DNA of 64,000 nt from JADGQM01 sp964441945 (GTDB lineage Bacteria > Desulfobacterota > Syntrophobacteria > Syntrophobacterales > Syntrophobacteraceae). The notes beneath the pieces are model-generated. The model was not told the DNA's origin. It made no database searches and saw only the letters and a program-made list of their open reading frames with translations. Of this stretch, positions 9,335 through 17,744 are shown piece after piece; the stretch's first letter is position 1, and the number at the start of each line of letters is the position of its first letter. The stretch spans positions 1 through 64,000 of the forward strand of contig CAYTWB010000013.1 in the NCBI GenBank assembly GCA_964441945.1, given 5' to 3'. The position numbers were made by a program, and so were the translations under genes.

Positions 9335-9368
9335 TCAACAGGCGGGGGCATGCGCTTCCGCCTGTTGA
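9335..9368 (+). terminator. perfect 11-bp hairpin after frdB
   Basis: TCAACAGGCGG is exactly repeated in inverse as CCGCCTGTTGA with a 12-base loop that itself contains GCATGC. It sits about 40 bases after the frdB stop. No T-run follows, so it may be a processing or stability structure rather than a classic intrinsic terminator. Confidence 0.55.
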
Positions 9369-9763
9369 GCCTCTTCCAGTAAAGCCCTTCCCGTAGCTCG
9401 TGGCTCTTCCTTGGTGATTCCAGTCTTCTCTTGCCACTTACCAACAAATTGGGAACAAAGGATTTTCAGTTACCCTTCTTTGCGACTGTATACGCGATTG
9501 AGACAGTATCACAGAATGGCACAAGGGGTGCTCTGAAGGTCATTTCGGGGAACAGCAGAAGCGCAGGTGTCTTTATCGGTTTTCCCAAGCATTCCAGGGG
9601 AGCTCTCCAACCGTTCAATAGCTGCTGAACGAAGCGGTGGGGAAGTAAAGGAGATTGATCTTTCGGTCAACCCTGCTGGCCGCACCGCATCGCTTGTCAG
9701 CCTCTTATGTTGTATTCAGATCCAGGGTCGCAGGCAAAGCTTTAGGAGAGCAGGCTTTCACGG
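9369..9763. other. gap between convergent frdB and pit
   Basis: About 395 bases between the frd hairpin and the 3' end of the phosphate permease gene. Short open frames exist but have no ribosome site and no recognisable protein character. Nothing functional seen. Confidence 0.5.
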
Positions 9764-10774
9764 TCAGTCAACAGCGAGGAGCATCCTCATGGCCATATAC
9801 AGGCCTGCCGATATCAGTGCGGTCACTGGAATGGTCAGTATCCATGCCCAGATGATGGAGGTAGCGATACCCCATCGGACAGCCGTAAGCCGTCTCGTTG
9901 CTCCCACTCCCATCACGGCACCGGTGATGGTATGGGTTGTGCTGACCGGAATCCCTCCCACCGAAGCCCCAATAATCGAGATGGCCGCTGCGGTTTCGGC
10001 ACAGAAACCGCCAATGGGTTCCAGCTTGGTGATCTTTGTACCTAAAGTCTTGACGATACGCCACCCGCCGGCCATGGTCCCCAGGGCGATGAAGAGATAG
10101 CACAGGACCACCACCCACCAGGGGACATAGAAAGCTGAGCCGAGATAACCTCCGCTGAATAGTACCAGGCTGATGATGCCGATGGTTTTCTGAGCATCGT
10201 TCATCCCATGGCTGGTGCTATAGACTGCCGCAGAAAAGAGCTGCAATCGGCGAAACAGATGATCCGCCTGACGAACCGTACTGTTCCGGCTCAAATTGAG
10301 CACCACGATCATCAGAATAAGCCCAAGAAGCAAGCCGATCATGGGGGACAGAACGATGAAGGCAGCAGTTTTGGTGATCCCCTTCCAGACCAGCACCTCG
10401 GTCCCGCCTTCTACCATGCCCACACCAACGAGTCCGCCGATCAGGGCATGAGACGAGCTGCTCGGCAACCCGAACCACCAGGTGATCAGGTTCCAGACTA
10501 TGGCTCCAAGCAGAGCAGAGAGAATGAGCGCATTCCCTACGATTTTGGGATCAATGATGCCGGTCCCAACGGTTATTGCGACATGAGCGCCACCCAGGAA
10601 GATGGCCAAGAAGTTAAAGCTCGCCGCCCATACGACGGCGTAACGAGGGGAAAGCACCCGCGTGGAAACAACCGTCGCAATGGAATTGGCGGAATCATGA
10701 AAGCCGTTTATGAAATCAAATGCCAGGGCGATGATGATGAGAAGAACGGTGAACAGCAGAGAATGACTATCCAT
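9764..10774 (-). CDS. pitA: inorganic phosphate permease, Pit family
   Basis: A 336-residue polytopic membrane protein. Both signature repeats of the PiT family are visible: FINGFHDSANSIATVVSTR near the N terminus and SHGMNDAQKTIGI in the second half, each preceding hydrophobic helices. This family takes up phosphate (as metal phosphate) driven by proton or sodium. Its start overlaps the end of the upstream DUF47 gene by 8 bases; this is the standard operon order for low-affinity phosphate uptake. The length is shorter than E. coli PitA (499) but typical of the compact bacterial Pit proteins. Confidence 0.92.
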   Translation of the reverse strand: MDSHSLLFTVLLIIIALAFDFINGFHDSANSIATVVSTRVLSPRYAVVWAASFNFLAIFLGGAHVAITVGTGIIDPKIVGNALILSALLGAIVWNLITWWFGLPSSSSHALIGGLVGVGMVEGGTEVLVWKGITKTAAFIVLSPMIGLLLGLILMIVVLNLSRNSTVRQADHLFRRLQLFSAAVYSTSHGMNDAQKTIGIISLVLFSGGYLGSAFYVPWWVVVLCYLFIALGTMAGGWRIVKTLGTKITKLEPIGGFCAETAAAISIIGASVGGIPVSTTHTITGAVMGVGATRRLTAVRWGIATSIIWAWILTIPVTALISAGLYMAMRMLLAVD

Positions 10775-11387
10775 GTTTTAAGACGATTCCTTCCACGACA
10801 TTTGTGACATCTTCACACGTGTCGATGGCTTCCTCCACCAGCTCATAGACCTCTTTCATTTTGATCAGCTCGAATGGGTCTTTTTCATTTTGAAAGAGCC
10901 TGGCGATACACTGATGCAGAAGATAGTCACCCTGGTTCTCTATGGTGTGGATTTCAACACAGGCGTCAATAATCATCTTGGGATTCTTCATATCGCGCAG
11001 ACCATAGATGACTCTTTTCACAACCTCGATGGCGTTATTGAGAATGAGGGCTAGCTCCACAATCTCCTTGCCTGGTTTTTTCATCCCATAGAGGTACATG
11101 CGCACAGCGGTGCCTTCGATGATGTCCAAAATACTGTCCATTCTGTTGGCCAGCGCATGGATGTCTTCCCGATCCAGGGGGGTGATGAAAGTCTTGTGCA
11201 GTTTGGCGTAAATGATGTGGGTGACCTGGTCTGCTTCGTGCTCGAGTTCCTTCAACGTGGACAGTTTTGCTTCTGAATGTTCGAAATTATTCAAGATATC
11301 GAGGAATAGCTGGCTGCCTTTTTCAATGGTATTCGCCAGCTCCTCAAAATGGTCGAAGAACTTCTGGTCTTTGGGGATAAACATCAT
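10767..11387 (-). CDS. Pit accessory protein, DUF47/PhoU-like
   Basis: 206 residues, almost all predicted helix, with the PhoU-type pattern seen in DUF47 proteins: a repeated ELEHEADQVTHxI / TPLDREDIHALANRMD segment with acidic residues that bind metal in PhoU relatives. Members of this family are encoded directly upstream of pit genes and are thought to modulate phosphate transport. Here the two genes overlap, which supports the pairing. The protein is cytoplasmic or peripheral to the membrane. Confidence 0.88.
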   Translation of the reverse strand: MMFIPKDQKFFDHFEELANTIEKGSQLFLDILNNFEHSEAKLSTLKELEHEADQVTHIIYAKLHKTFITPLDREDIHALANRMDSILDIIEGTAVRMYLYGMKKPGKEIVELALILNNAIEVVKRVIYGLRDMKNPKMIIDACVEIHTIENQGDYLLHQCIARLFQNEKDPFELIKMKEVYELVEEAIDTCEDVTNVVEGIVLKHG

Positions 11388-11791
11388 ATTCGACAGCTCG
11401 TTTTAACCGTTTAGAGTAATGGTTTGAGGGCGCGAAGACATCATGCAATTTGCGTTTTCTACCACACTACCTCGTTTTCGGTCAAGGGAGTGAGAGAACA
11501 AATCCTGGGATTTTTTCCCGGTAGGATCAAGTGGCGATTGAAGCTTTGGAGCGATTGCGGTATCAGTCATCTTCAGCAGGCTCGGGGGCCCTGCCGGGCT
11601 GGCTGCTGGTTGCCCGTATCGGCACTCCCGGCAAGTCAGGCAAACAGCCGTGTTTGGTTTGGCTACCGATGATCGCTGAGAGCTCAGGAAAAACCGGGCG
11701 AAGACCGCCCGCTTCCCCGGAGGTGAGACGCTATCGCTTCTGGGGGTGGAGAATGTCCCCAGGGAACACGAACGACTGTGGAGAATAGCAG
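11388..11791. other. divergent intergenic region
   Basis: About 404 bases between the DUF47 gene (leftward) and queF (rightward). It should hold promoters for both. I see GC-rich short stems but no convincing preQ1 riboswitch, no strong -35/-10 pair and no credible reading frame. Confidence 0.4.
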
Positions 11792-12259
11792 ATGGCAGAT
11801 GGTTACGATCTCGAATTGACTCAGCTGGGCAAGATAGTCGACATCCCACGTACACCGGACGATGCTTTGCTGGAAACCTTCCATAACAGAAGTCCGGAAA
11901 TCGACTATGTGGTTCGCCTTACAGCTCCTGAACTGACTTCAATCTGCCCAATTACCGGGCAACCCGATTATGCCACCCTGGTCATAGACTATGTCCCCGC
12001 CGGCCGGCTCGTGGAAAGCAAGTCCTTCAAGTTGTTTCTGGAGAGTTTCCGTAATCTTGGCATATTCAACGAAGACTGCACCATCTACATACACAAGCGG
12101 CTGACTGCAGCGTTGGAACCCAAATATATTCGTGTTGCAGGGCTGTGGAATGCGCGCGGTGGGGTCACAATCGATGTGGTGATAGAAAGCGGAATGCTTC
12201 CTCCAGGGTGTATCCCTTTGCCCCTGGAAAAGGTTGCCTACCGGGGGGGAAGGGTTTGA
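11792..12259 (+). CDS. queF: NADPH-dependent preQ0 reductase
   Basis: 155 residues, the size of the single-domain (B. subtilis-type) QueF, which reduces 7-cyano-7-deazaguanine to preQ1 in queuosine biosynthesis. The catalytic Cys lies in TSICPITGQPD, and the QueF motif for NADPH binding is ESKSFKLFLESF. It stands alone; no queC, queD or queE is in the window. GGAG precedes the ATG by about ten bases. The tail RGGRV extends slightly past the usual end. Confidence 0.93.
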   Translation: MADGYDLELTQLGKIVDIPRTPDDALLETFHNRSPEIDYVVRLTAPELTSICPITGQPDYATLVIDYVPAGRLVESKSFKLFLESFRNLGIFNEDCTIYIHKRLTAALEPKYIRVAGLWNARGGVTIDVVIESGMLPPGCIPLPLEKVAYRGGRV

Positions 12260-12458
12260 TGCCGCTCCCTGTTTTGTATTTGCCGGAAGGCGCCGGCATG
12301 CTGTCACCATCGCTTGCCGAGCGGCGTTCTGATGTTTCGAACGAGGGATTGCACCTGGCCGGTTGATGATGGGATTTCTTTCGGCCCATTCGTGGTGCCC
12401 TGAGAGGATGTCCAATAAAGGCACAGGGTGCAGACCTTTTGGAACAACGATTGGAAGC

Positions 12459-12573
12459 GAACCCGGAGGGTTCAAAGCCATTAACCGGTGGTTGAGCCCG
12501 CGACAGCGGGCGATACCACCGGGATACGAACAGGATAACCCTTGCACCCCGGAGGGGTGCCGGCAAGGGTAAC
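12459..12573. repeat. cluster of short palindromes
   Basis: Three nested or adjacent hairpins follow one another: GAACCC/GGGTTC around 12459-12473; CCGGTGG/CCACCGG at 12485-12522 with inner GCCCGC/GCGGGC; and ACCCTTG/CAAGGGT at 12538-12570 with inner GCACCCC/GGGGTGC. This is the look of a dispersed REP-type extragenic element. It lies between the convergent queF and acetolactate decarboxylase genes; the remainder of that gap (12260-12458) shows nothing else. Confidence 0.65.
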
Positions 12574-12583
12574 CGACAGCCTC

Positions 12584-13396
12584 CTAGAGCAGCTTCGCCG
12601 TCAAGTAGTCGATGGTGATAGGCAGGTCCAGTTCGAGCCGTGGAATGGCCTGGACGCCGATGGAAAGCCGGTTCAGCCGGCATTGGTCCATGTGTCCGCC
12701 GTGCCGGCGGTCATCGGTCAGGAAATGGAGATGGTACCCGGGATTGAGCAGGGATTTGATGAATCGCGGTGTGAAGAAACCGGCGAGAGTGCCTTTGACA
12801 TCGTGATACTCAAAAACAGCGGGTTTTACTTCGGATATGGGGCGATGCGCTTCCTGCCTCGGCACGGACCACACCCGAATGAAGCTGAAATCGGCATCAA
12901 TGCGGAGGGCAAAGAACATGTTCTCGGAAGGGATCAACCGGTCGAGAAGGTTCTTGAAGGCGGCATGATCCAGTTCCTGGTCGATCTGTTCGACCGTTGT
13001 CGGACTGAAGAAGGTTACGCAGGAGAAAGGAGTCTCGACCGTGTCACTCACTTCATGGGCAAAACCGTCTTCTTTCAGCTGATACACCGTGCCGTCCAAC
13101 ATGACCATTTCCCCGTCGAGATTATTGAAAGTACCCAGTCCGAAGTTGCCGTGCTTCTTCAGCTCCGATATGGAAGTGTTCTCCTCGTAGCAGCCCTTCA
13201 TCAGCGCATCTACGGGAGCGGAAAGATAGACGGCGTTGTGTTGCGGACTGTGATAAAGGAATTGATGAATGGCCGCGTTGACGACCTCGGAGTGCGACAT
13301 CCTCAGGCGCCTGGCCGCAATAGCCATCTGGTTCAAAAGCTCTTCCGACAGTGCAATGTCTGGCGTTAACGGGTCCTGATGGGTGCCTTCTCTCAT
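12584..13396 (-). CDS. budA: acetolactate decarboxylase with N-terminal ribbon-helix-helix segment
   Basis: 270 residues. The main part (about residue 50 onward) matches alpha-acetolactate decarboxylase, which converts 2-acetolactate to acetoin: LMKGCYEE, ELKKHGNFGLGTFNNLDGEM, and the zinc site with two His in GYHLHFLTDD and a third in RRHGGH. Residues 10-45 instead look like a ribbon-helix-helix DNA-binding unit (DIALSEELLNQM, then MSHSEVVNAAIHQFL). The ATG at 13396 is chosen because AGGAG stands six bases upstream; a TTG at 13414 would add six residues. The fusion is not the usual family architecture. No acetolactate synthase gene is nearby. Confidence 0.85.
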   Translation of the reverse strand: MREGTHQDPLTPDIALSEELLNQMAIAARRLRMSHSEVVNAAIHQFLYHSPQHNAVYLSAPVDALMKGCYEENTSISELKKHGNFGLGTFNNLDGEMVMLDGTVYQLKEDGFAHEVSDTVETPFSCVTFFSPTTVEQIDQELDHAAFKNLLDRLIPSENMFFALRIDADFSFIRVWSVPRQEAHRPISEVKPAVFEYHDVKGTLAGFFTPRFIKSLLNPGYHLHFLTDDRRHGGHMDQCRLNRLSIGVQAIPRLELDLPITIDYLTAKLL

Positions 13397-13465
13397 GGTT
13401 TGCTCCTGTGGCAAGAAGAGTCGTCATGGTTATGCGGGAAATTGAGGTCCCGAGTGTTGAGCCGG

Positions 13466-14281
13466 TCAATAATGCCGTGGACTCCGCTTTAGAAAGGAAA
13501 ACGGCCTGTTCCAGAAAGAGGCCCCGGAATCCGCCCTTTTGAGCGGTACCGGTTCAGGAACAGACACCGCCTCTCCGTGAATGATCCGCATGGGATTTTC
13601 TCGGACCATCAGAGAGGCCGTCTCTTCTCCCACGATCTTCGCAGCTGCCTCGAATGCACGAGAGAGCCGGGGAGGGCGCATGCCGGGTCCGTGGCTGTCG
13701 GTGGCGATGACATGAGCCATGCGGTGTTTTAAAAGCATCTCGGTGAATCCCTGCACCGTGTCTCCAAAACCACCCAAAAGGCTTGCTGCGGTCACCTGGG
13801 CAAGGACTCCCATTTCAGTCCACTTGTAAAGCCTTTCCGGTTCCCTCCACAGGGCTCGGTTTCGTTCAGGATGGCTGATGATCGGTCTGATCTGCTTCGT
13901 CTGCAATTCCCAAAAGAGATGGTCAATATTGAGCGGCAGGACCTCCGGGGTCAATTCCACGAGCACGAAACGTCCCGAATCATTGATGGTAAGGATCTCC
14001 CCTGCCTCAATAGCGGTGTGCAGATCAAAATCAAGCAGGATCTCTGATCCGGGATAAACTTTGAGGGGAACCTGGTGCGTTTCCAGCTTTTTCTTGAATG
14101 CTGCCACAGCCGAAAGGATGTCGTTTCGGTTGTTTTCGTAAAAGCCTCGTGCCCAGTGAGGAGTACACACTATGCCTTCAATCCCGTCCTCAACCGCTAT
14201 CCGGGCTATGGCCAGACTCTCTTCCCAGTCAAGAGCGCCGTCGTCCAATCCGGGAAGGCAATGGTTGTGAAGATCGAACAT
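13466..14281 (-). CDS. PHP-family protein tyrosine phosphatase, CpsB/YwqE type
   Basis: 271 residues with PHP metal motifs: DLHNHCLPGLDDGA at the N terminus, CTPHW, ISHPERN and ATDSHGPG near the C terminus. This set identifies the Mn-dependent CpsB/CapC/YwqE phosphatases that dephosphorylate bacterial tyrosine kinases controlling exopolysaccharide export. No polysaccharide kinase or export gene is next to it, so the partner is elsewhere. The last 30 residues (proline- and serine-rich) lie outside the domain. It lies 69 bases upstream of the acetolactate decarboxylase gene on the same strand. Confidence 0.87.
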   Translation of the reverse strand: MFDLHNHCLPGLDDGALDWEESLAIARIAVEDGIEGIVCTPHWARGFYENNRNDILSAVAAFKKKLETHQVPLKVYPGSEILLDFDLHTAIEAGEILTINDSGRFVLVELTPEVLPLNIDHLFWELQTKQIRPIISHPERNRALWREPERLYKWTEMGVLAQVTAASLLGGFGDTVQGFTEMLLKHRMAHVIATDSHGPGMRPPRLSRAFEAAAKIVGEETASLMVRENPMRIIHGEAVSVPEPVPLKRADSGASFWNRPFSFLKRSPRHY

Positions 14282-14406
14282 TAACCGTTTCCTCGATTCA
14301 TATCATACTGAGCTTTTTTTACCGCAATGCAATCCACTCTGAAGTCGAGTATTAGTATGGCAGCTTCAGATCCGGTTCTCAACCGATTTCCTTCTTCAAT
14401 TTGTTC

Positions 14407-14435
14407 TTGCATTGTTGTGCAGGGCATGCTAGGTA
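14407..14435 (+). promoter_or_regulatory. candidate promoter for the small membrane protein
   Basis: TTGCAT, a 17-base spacer and TAGGTA lie about 135 bases before the next gene in a 289-base divergent gap. The -35 is good and the -10 imperfect. Confidence 0.3.
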
Positions 14436-14570
14436 GTATCCACTTTTTTCGGTCACCCAAGAATGAGGCGTAAGATCCGGCGCTCTTTTGGTTTGATCGC
14501 CTGATACAGGGTAGGTTGCTCCAAACTGAAGACGGAAATCAATGAAAACGGAGACGAAGGAGGAAAGATT

Positions 14571-14867
14571 ATGAAGGTGTTTTTGGGTGGTATTGCCGCA
14601 GCGTTCCTGGGTATCATTGGCATGTTTGTTTTCATGGGGCCGTTTTTGAACCTTGTCGCCGGTGCTATCCCATTGGCGCTTTTAGCCGGCGGTGCCATGG
14701 CAGCTTACCTTGGCTACGATGAGGTAAAGGACAAGCTCCCATTCACCAGGAAGACAGAAACGACCGAGTCGCCCGTAAGCTCCGAGGCTCAGCTTCGCGA
14801 GGAAGCGGACAAGTATAAGAAGGAAGTTGACAGACTGAAAGCCGAGCTGGAAAAAGGCAAGGCATAA
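14571..14867 (+). CDS. small membrane protein with C-terminal coiled coil
   Basis: 98 residues of unknown function. Residues 3-47 are two hydrophobic, Gly/Ala-rich stretches likely to span the membrane as a hairpin; residues 75-98 are charged and heptad-like, suited to a short coiled coil. GAAGGAGGAAAG is an excellent ribosome site, and a strong terminator follows, so this is a real, well-expressed single-gene unit. I recognise no family. Confidence 0.7.
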   Translation: MKVFLGGIAAAFLGIIGMFVFMGPFLNLVAGAIPLALLAGGAMAAYLGYDEVKDKLPFTRKTETTESPVSSEAQLREEADKYKKEVDRLKAELEKGKA

Positions 14868-14910
14868 TCATAAAAACTTGATGGCGATTTTCGCCATTCG
14901 TGGTTTCCAA

Positions 14911-14940
14911 AAGCCGCCTGCAAGACCGGGCGGCTTTTTT
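14911..14940 (+). terminator. intrinsic terminator
   Basis: AAGCCGCC pairs with GGCGGCTT around a 10-base loop and runs into six Ts. A smaller hairpin (ATGGCGA/TCGCCAT, 14881-14897) precedes it. It ends the small membrane protein transcript, and the A-rich left side could also serve the convergent polA. Confidence 0.85.
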
Positions 14941-14960
14941 GCTTTTAAGATTGCCTGTTA

Positions 14961-17744
14961 TTACGAATGGGCCTGGGCCCAATCCCTGCCCCACCCGAGA
15001 TCGACCTTAACCGGTACCAACAGCTCACAGACCTGCTCCATTTTCTCGAGGATAAGCTCTCTTGCCGCATCCAGTTCCGTCTCGGGAACTTCGAAAACGA
15101 GCTCGTCATGAACCTGCAGGACCATGGTGGCTGCAGATTGGTGCTGCTTCAGCGCTGCATCGACATCGATCATCGCCTTCTTGATCAAATCCGCTGCGGA
15201 TCCCTGAATGGGGCTGTTGATTGCCAAACGCTCCCCCTGCTGCCGTACGGTTAGGTTGCGGCTGCCCAGTTCCGGAACAGGTCGTCTGCGACCGAAGAGT
15301 GTCCTGGTATAGCCCGATTCTCGGGCTTCCTCGACTGCCTTGTCGATATAACGCTTTACCCCCTGATAGCGCTGAAAATAGCGTTCAATAATGCCTCCGG
15401 CCATCTGCCTGCTGATGCCCAAACGCCGGGCCAGCCCGAAAGCGCCCATACCGTAGATGATACCGAAATTAATGGTCTTGGCCTGCCTGCGCATTTCGGG
15501 AGTCACGTCATGATGAGGAATATTATACATCTCTGCAGCGGTTTGCCGGTGAACGTCGCTGTCGGTATGAAAAGCCTCCAGGAGATGTTCATCTTTGCTG
15601 AAGTGGGCGAGAATGCGCAGTTCGATCTGAGAATAGTCGGCGGAAAGCAGTACATGCCCCGGTGAAGGAATGAATGCTTCGCGGATCTTCCTGCCTTCCT
15701 CAGATCGAATGGGGATGTTTTGAAGATTGGGCTCGGAACTGCTGAGTCGCCCCGTTGCCGTTACCGCCTGATTGAAGCAGGTATGGATCCGACCCGTTTC
15801 GGGGTCGATCAGCCTCGGCAAAACATCGGCATAGGTGCCTTTGAGCTTTGCGAGAGTCCTGTAGCTCAGAATCTGTTCGGCTATGGGATGGAGCGCGGCA
15901 AGCTCTTCCAGGACGATCGAATCGGTGGAAGGGCCGCTTTTGGTCTTCTTGACGACAGGCAGTCCCAGTTTGCCGAAGAGAATACCGGCCAGCTGTTTGG
16001 GAGACTGAATATTGAATTCCTCCCTGGCCAGCTGGTAGATCCTCGACGCCTTCCGGTTCATCGCTTTTTCAAGATCAACCGAGAGGGATTCCAGTTTCCT
16101 GGTATCGACCAGAATGCCGCGATACTCCATGGCTGACAGAATGCCGATCAGCGGCAGTTCGAGAGAGAAAAAAAGGCCCTCCTGGCCTGTCTCTCTCAGC
16201 TGGTGATCCAGCACGGGAACAAGGCGCCAGATCCTTTCGGCACTGTCGCAGGCTGGCCCTGCGGTCGGCAGGGTATGCAGCAGGGAAAGGGGGTTTGGAT
16301 CACGAGGTCCAGTTCGCGATTCTTCGTTTGGAAAAGCCGGTAGGGCCGCGCCCGTTGCCTGAGCCTGGTGATTGCTTCCGGTATCTGTCCCTGCAGAGGG
16401 GATGCCGTGTGCTTCTCCCAGATGCTCCCCGACCAACCGCTCGAGTTGATGAGTGTTCTGGCCCGGGTGCAGCAGATAGCTGGCAACCATGGTATCAAAG
16501 GCGATGCCTTCGATTTGAAAGCCGTGCTTCTTGAAAACGACCCAGGCCCTCTTGAGATCATGTCCGAATTTGCCGATTTCCGGCCGGGAAAGGAGCGACT
16601 TCAGGGCTTCCGTCTCGTGTTGAAAAAGTGCTGGGGCTTGACCTTCAACATCGGAAGGAGCCAGGGGAACATAAAACGCAGTATGGTCCCCGAAGCTAAC
16701 GGCTACTCCTCTCAGCTGCGCTCGCATCGTATCCGAATCAGTGCAGTCGATGTGCAGCGCAACCTTCCGGTGTTTTTCAACCAGTCGATGCAGTTCAGCA
16801 AGGGTTTCCTGATCTCCGACGATCCTCAGCTCAACCGTGCAGGCAGGCGGTCCGGTGGGAGTCACTTCTTCCAATGGGCCGCATTCCTGCCGGAGTGTCT
16901 CAATGAGCTTCTTGAAATTGAGTTCGTTATAGAGCTTGAGTAAGTCCGACACGATGGGTGCTTTGGGGATGAAGTCTTCCAGGTGCGGTGAAATGGGCAT
17001 ATCGTCCTTCAAGGTCACCAGGATCCTTGAAAGATAAGCGGCATCCCGGTTTGCCTGTAGTTTTGCCTTGACGGAAGCGGAGGAAACCTTATCGATGTGA
17101 CGGTATATCTCATCGAGCGATTTCCAGTTGCGAAGCAGTTGCCCCGCAGTTTTCTCGCCAATCCCTTTCACGCCCGGGATATTGTCCGAGGCGTCACCCA
17201 CCAGGGCGAGGTAATCGACCATCTGTCGGGGTGCTATCCCGAATCGGCCTGCAACGGCCTCTTCGGTGAAAACGATATCCTTTTGGGGGTCCCACTGGCG
17301 GACCCATGGATCTTCAACCAGCTGGATGAGGTCCTTATCGCCGGAGACGATCACGACTTCCAGGTCGTGATCCCTGGCCCAACGCGACAGAGTCGCTATC
17401 ACATCGTCGGCCTCGAAGCCTGCTCTCTCTATTTGCGCTAAACCGTGGACCTGCACCAGTTCCTTGATGTAGGGCACCTGAACAACCAGATCTTCAGGCA
17501 TCTTCTGTCGGGTTGCCTTGTAGGCGGTGTACATCTCGTGGCGGTGAGTCGGGCCGGGAGGGTCGAAGACCACACAGAGGTAGTCCGGTTTCTTGTCCCG
17601 GATCACCTTGAGGATCATCTGGCTGAATCCATAAACCGCCTGGGTTGGCATTCCCCGCATGTTTGTCAGGCGGCCCAACGCGTAGAATGCCCGGTAGATG
17701 TACGAGCTTCCGTCAATCAGAAATAGAGTCTTGTTCGGATTCAT
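14961..17744 (-). CDS. polA: DNA polymerase I, proofreading residues lost
   Basis: 927 residues with three parts. The 5' nuclease (1-290) begins LFLIDGSSYIYRAF. The 3'-5' exonuclease-like part follows. The polymerase (about 550-927) has motif A DYSQIELRILAHF, motif B RRQAKTINFGIIYGMGAFG and motif C VLQVHDELVFE. In the exonuclease region the first motif keeps Asp333 but has Thr335 for the Glu; the second reads DLKRA, with Ala400 for the catalytic Asp; the third has Pro497 and Ser501 for Tyr and Asp. Proofreading is therefore probably absent, as in Taq and Bacillus enzymes. A Pro/Ser-rich insertion precedes the third motif. The ATG at 17744 is preferred for its AGGATGG site; the gene overlaps the upstream ttcA-like gene by 32 bases. 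Confidence 0.95.
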   Translation of the reverse strand: MNPNKTLFLIDGSSYIYRAFYALGRLTNMRGMPTQAVYGFSQMILKVIRDKKPDYLCVVFDPPGPTHRHEMYTAYKATRQKMPEDLVVQVPYIKELVQVHGLAQIERAGFEADDVIATLSRWARDHDLEVVIVSGDKDLIQLVEDPWVRQWDPQKDIVFTEEAVAGRFGIAPRQMVDYLALVGDASDNIPGVKGIGEKTAGQLLRNWKSLDEIYRHIDKVSSASVKAKLQANRDAAYLSRILVTLKDDMPISPHLEDFIPKAPIVSDLLKLYNELNFKKLIETLRQECGPLEEVTPTGPPACTVELRIVGDQETLAELHRLVEKHRKVALHIDCTDSDTMRAQLRGVAVSFGDHTAFYVPLAPSDVEGQAPALFQHETEALKSLLSRPEIGKFGHDLKRAWVVFKKHGFQIEGIAFDTMVASYLLHPGQNTHQLERLVGEHLGEAHGIPSAGTDTGSNHQAQATGAALPAFPNEESRTGPRDPNPLSLLHTLPTAGPACDSAERIWRLVPVLDHQLRETGQEGLFFSLELPLIGILSAMEYRGILVDTRKLESLSVDLEKAMNRKASRIYQLAREEFNIQSPKQLAGILFGKLGLPVVKKTKSGPSTDSIVLEELAALHPIAEQILSYRTLAKLKGTYADVLPRLIDPETGRIHTCFNQAVTATGRLSSSEPNLQNIPIRSEEGRKIREAFIPSPGHVLLSADYSQIELRILAHFSKDEHLLEAFHTDSDVHRQTAAEMYNIPHHDVTPEMRRQAKTINFGIIYGMGAFGLARRLGISRQMAGGIIERYFQRYQGVKRYIDKAVEEARESGYTRTLFGRRRPVPELGSRNLTVRQQGERLAINSPIQGSAADLIKKAMIDVDAALKQHQSAATMVLQVHDELVFEVPETELDAARELILEKMEQVCELLVPVKVDLGWGRDWAQAHS

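Noticed and set aside
9567..10100. A 177-codon open frame on the plus strand
   Set aside because: It lies mostly antisense to the pit gene, lacks a ribosome site, and its product has no protein-like pattern.
11388..11791. Possible preQ1 riboswitch upstream of queF
   Set aside because: I could not find the H-type pseudoknot core with its conserved A-rich tail next to the queF ribosome site.
11403..11855. Open frames in the gap upstream of queF
   Set aside because: No ribosome sites, no family, and they conflict with the queF start.
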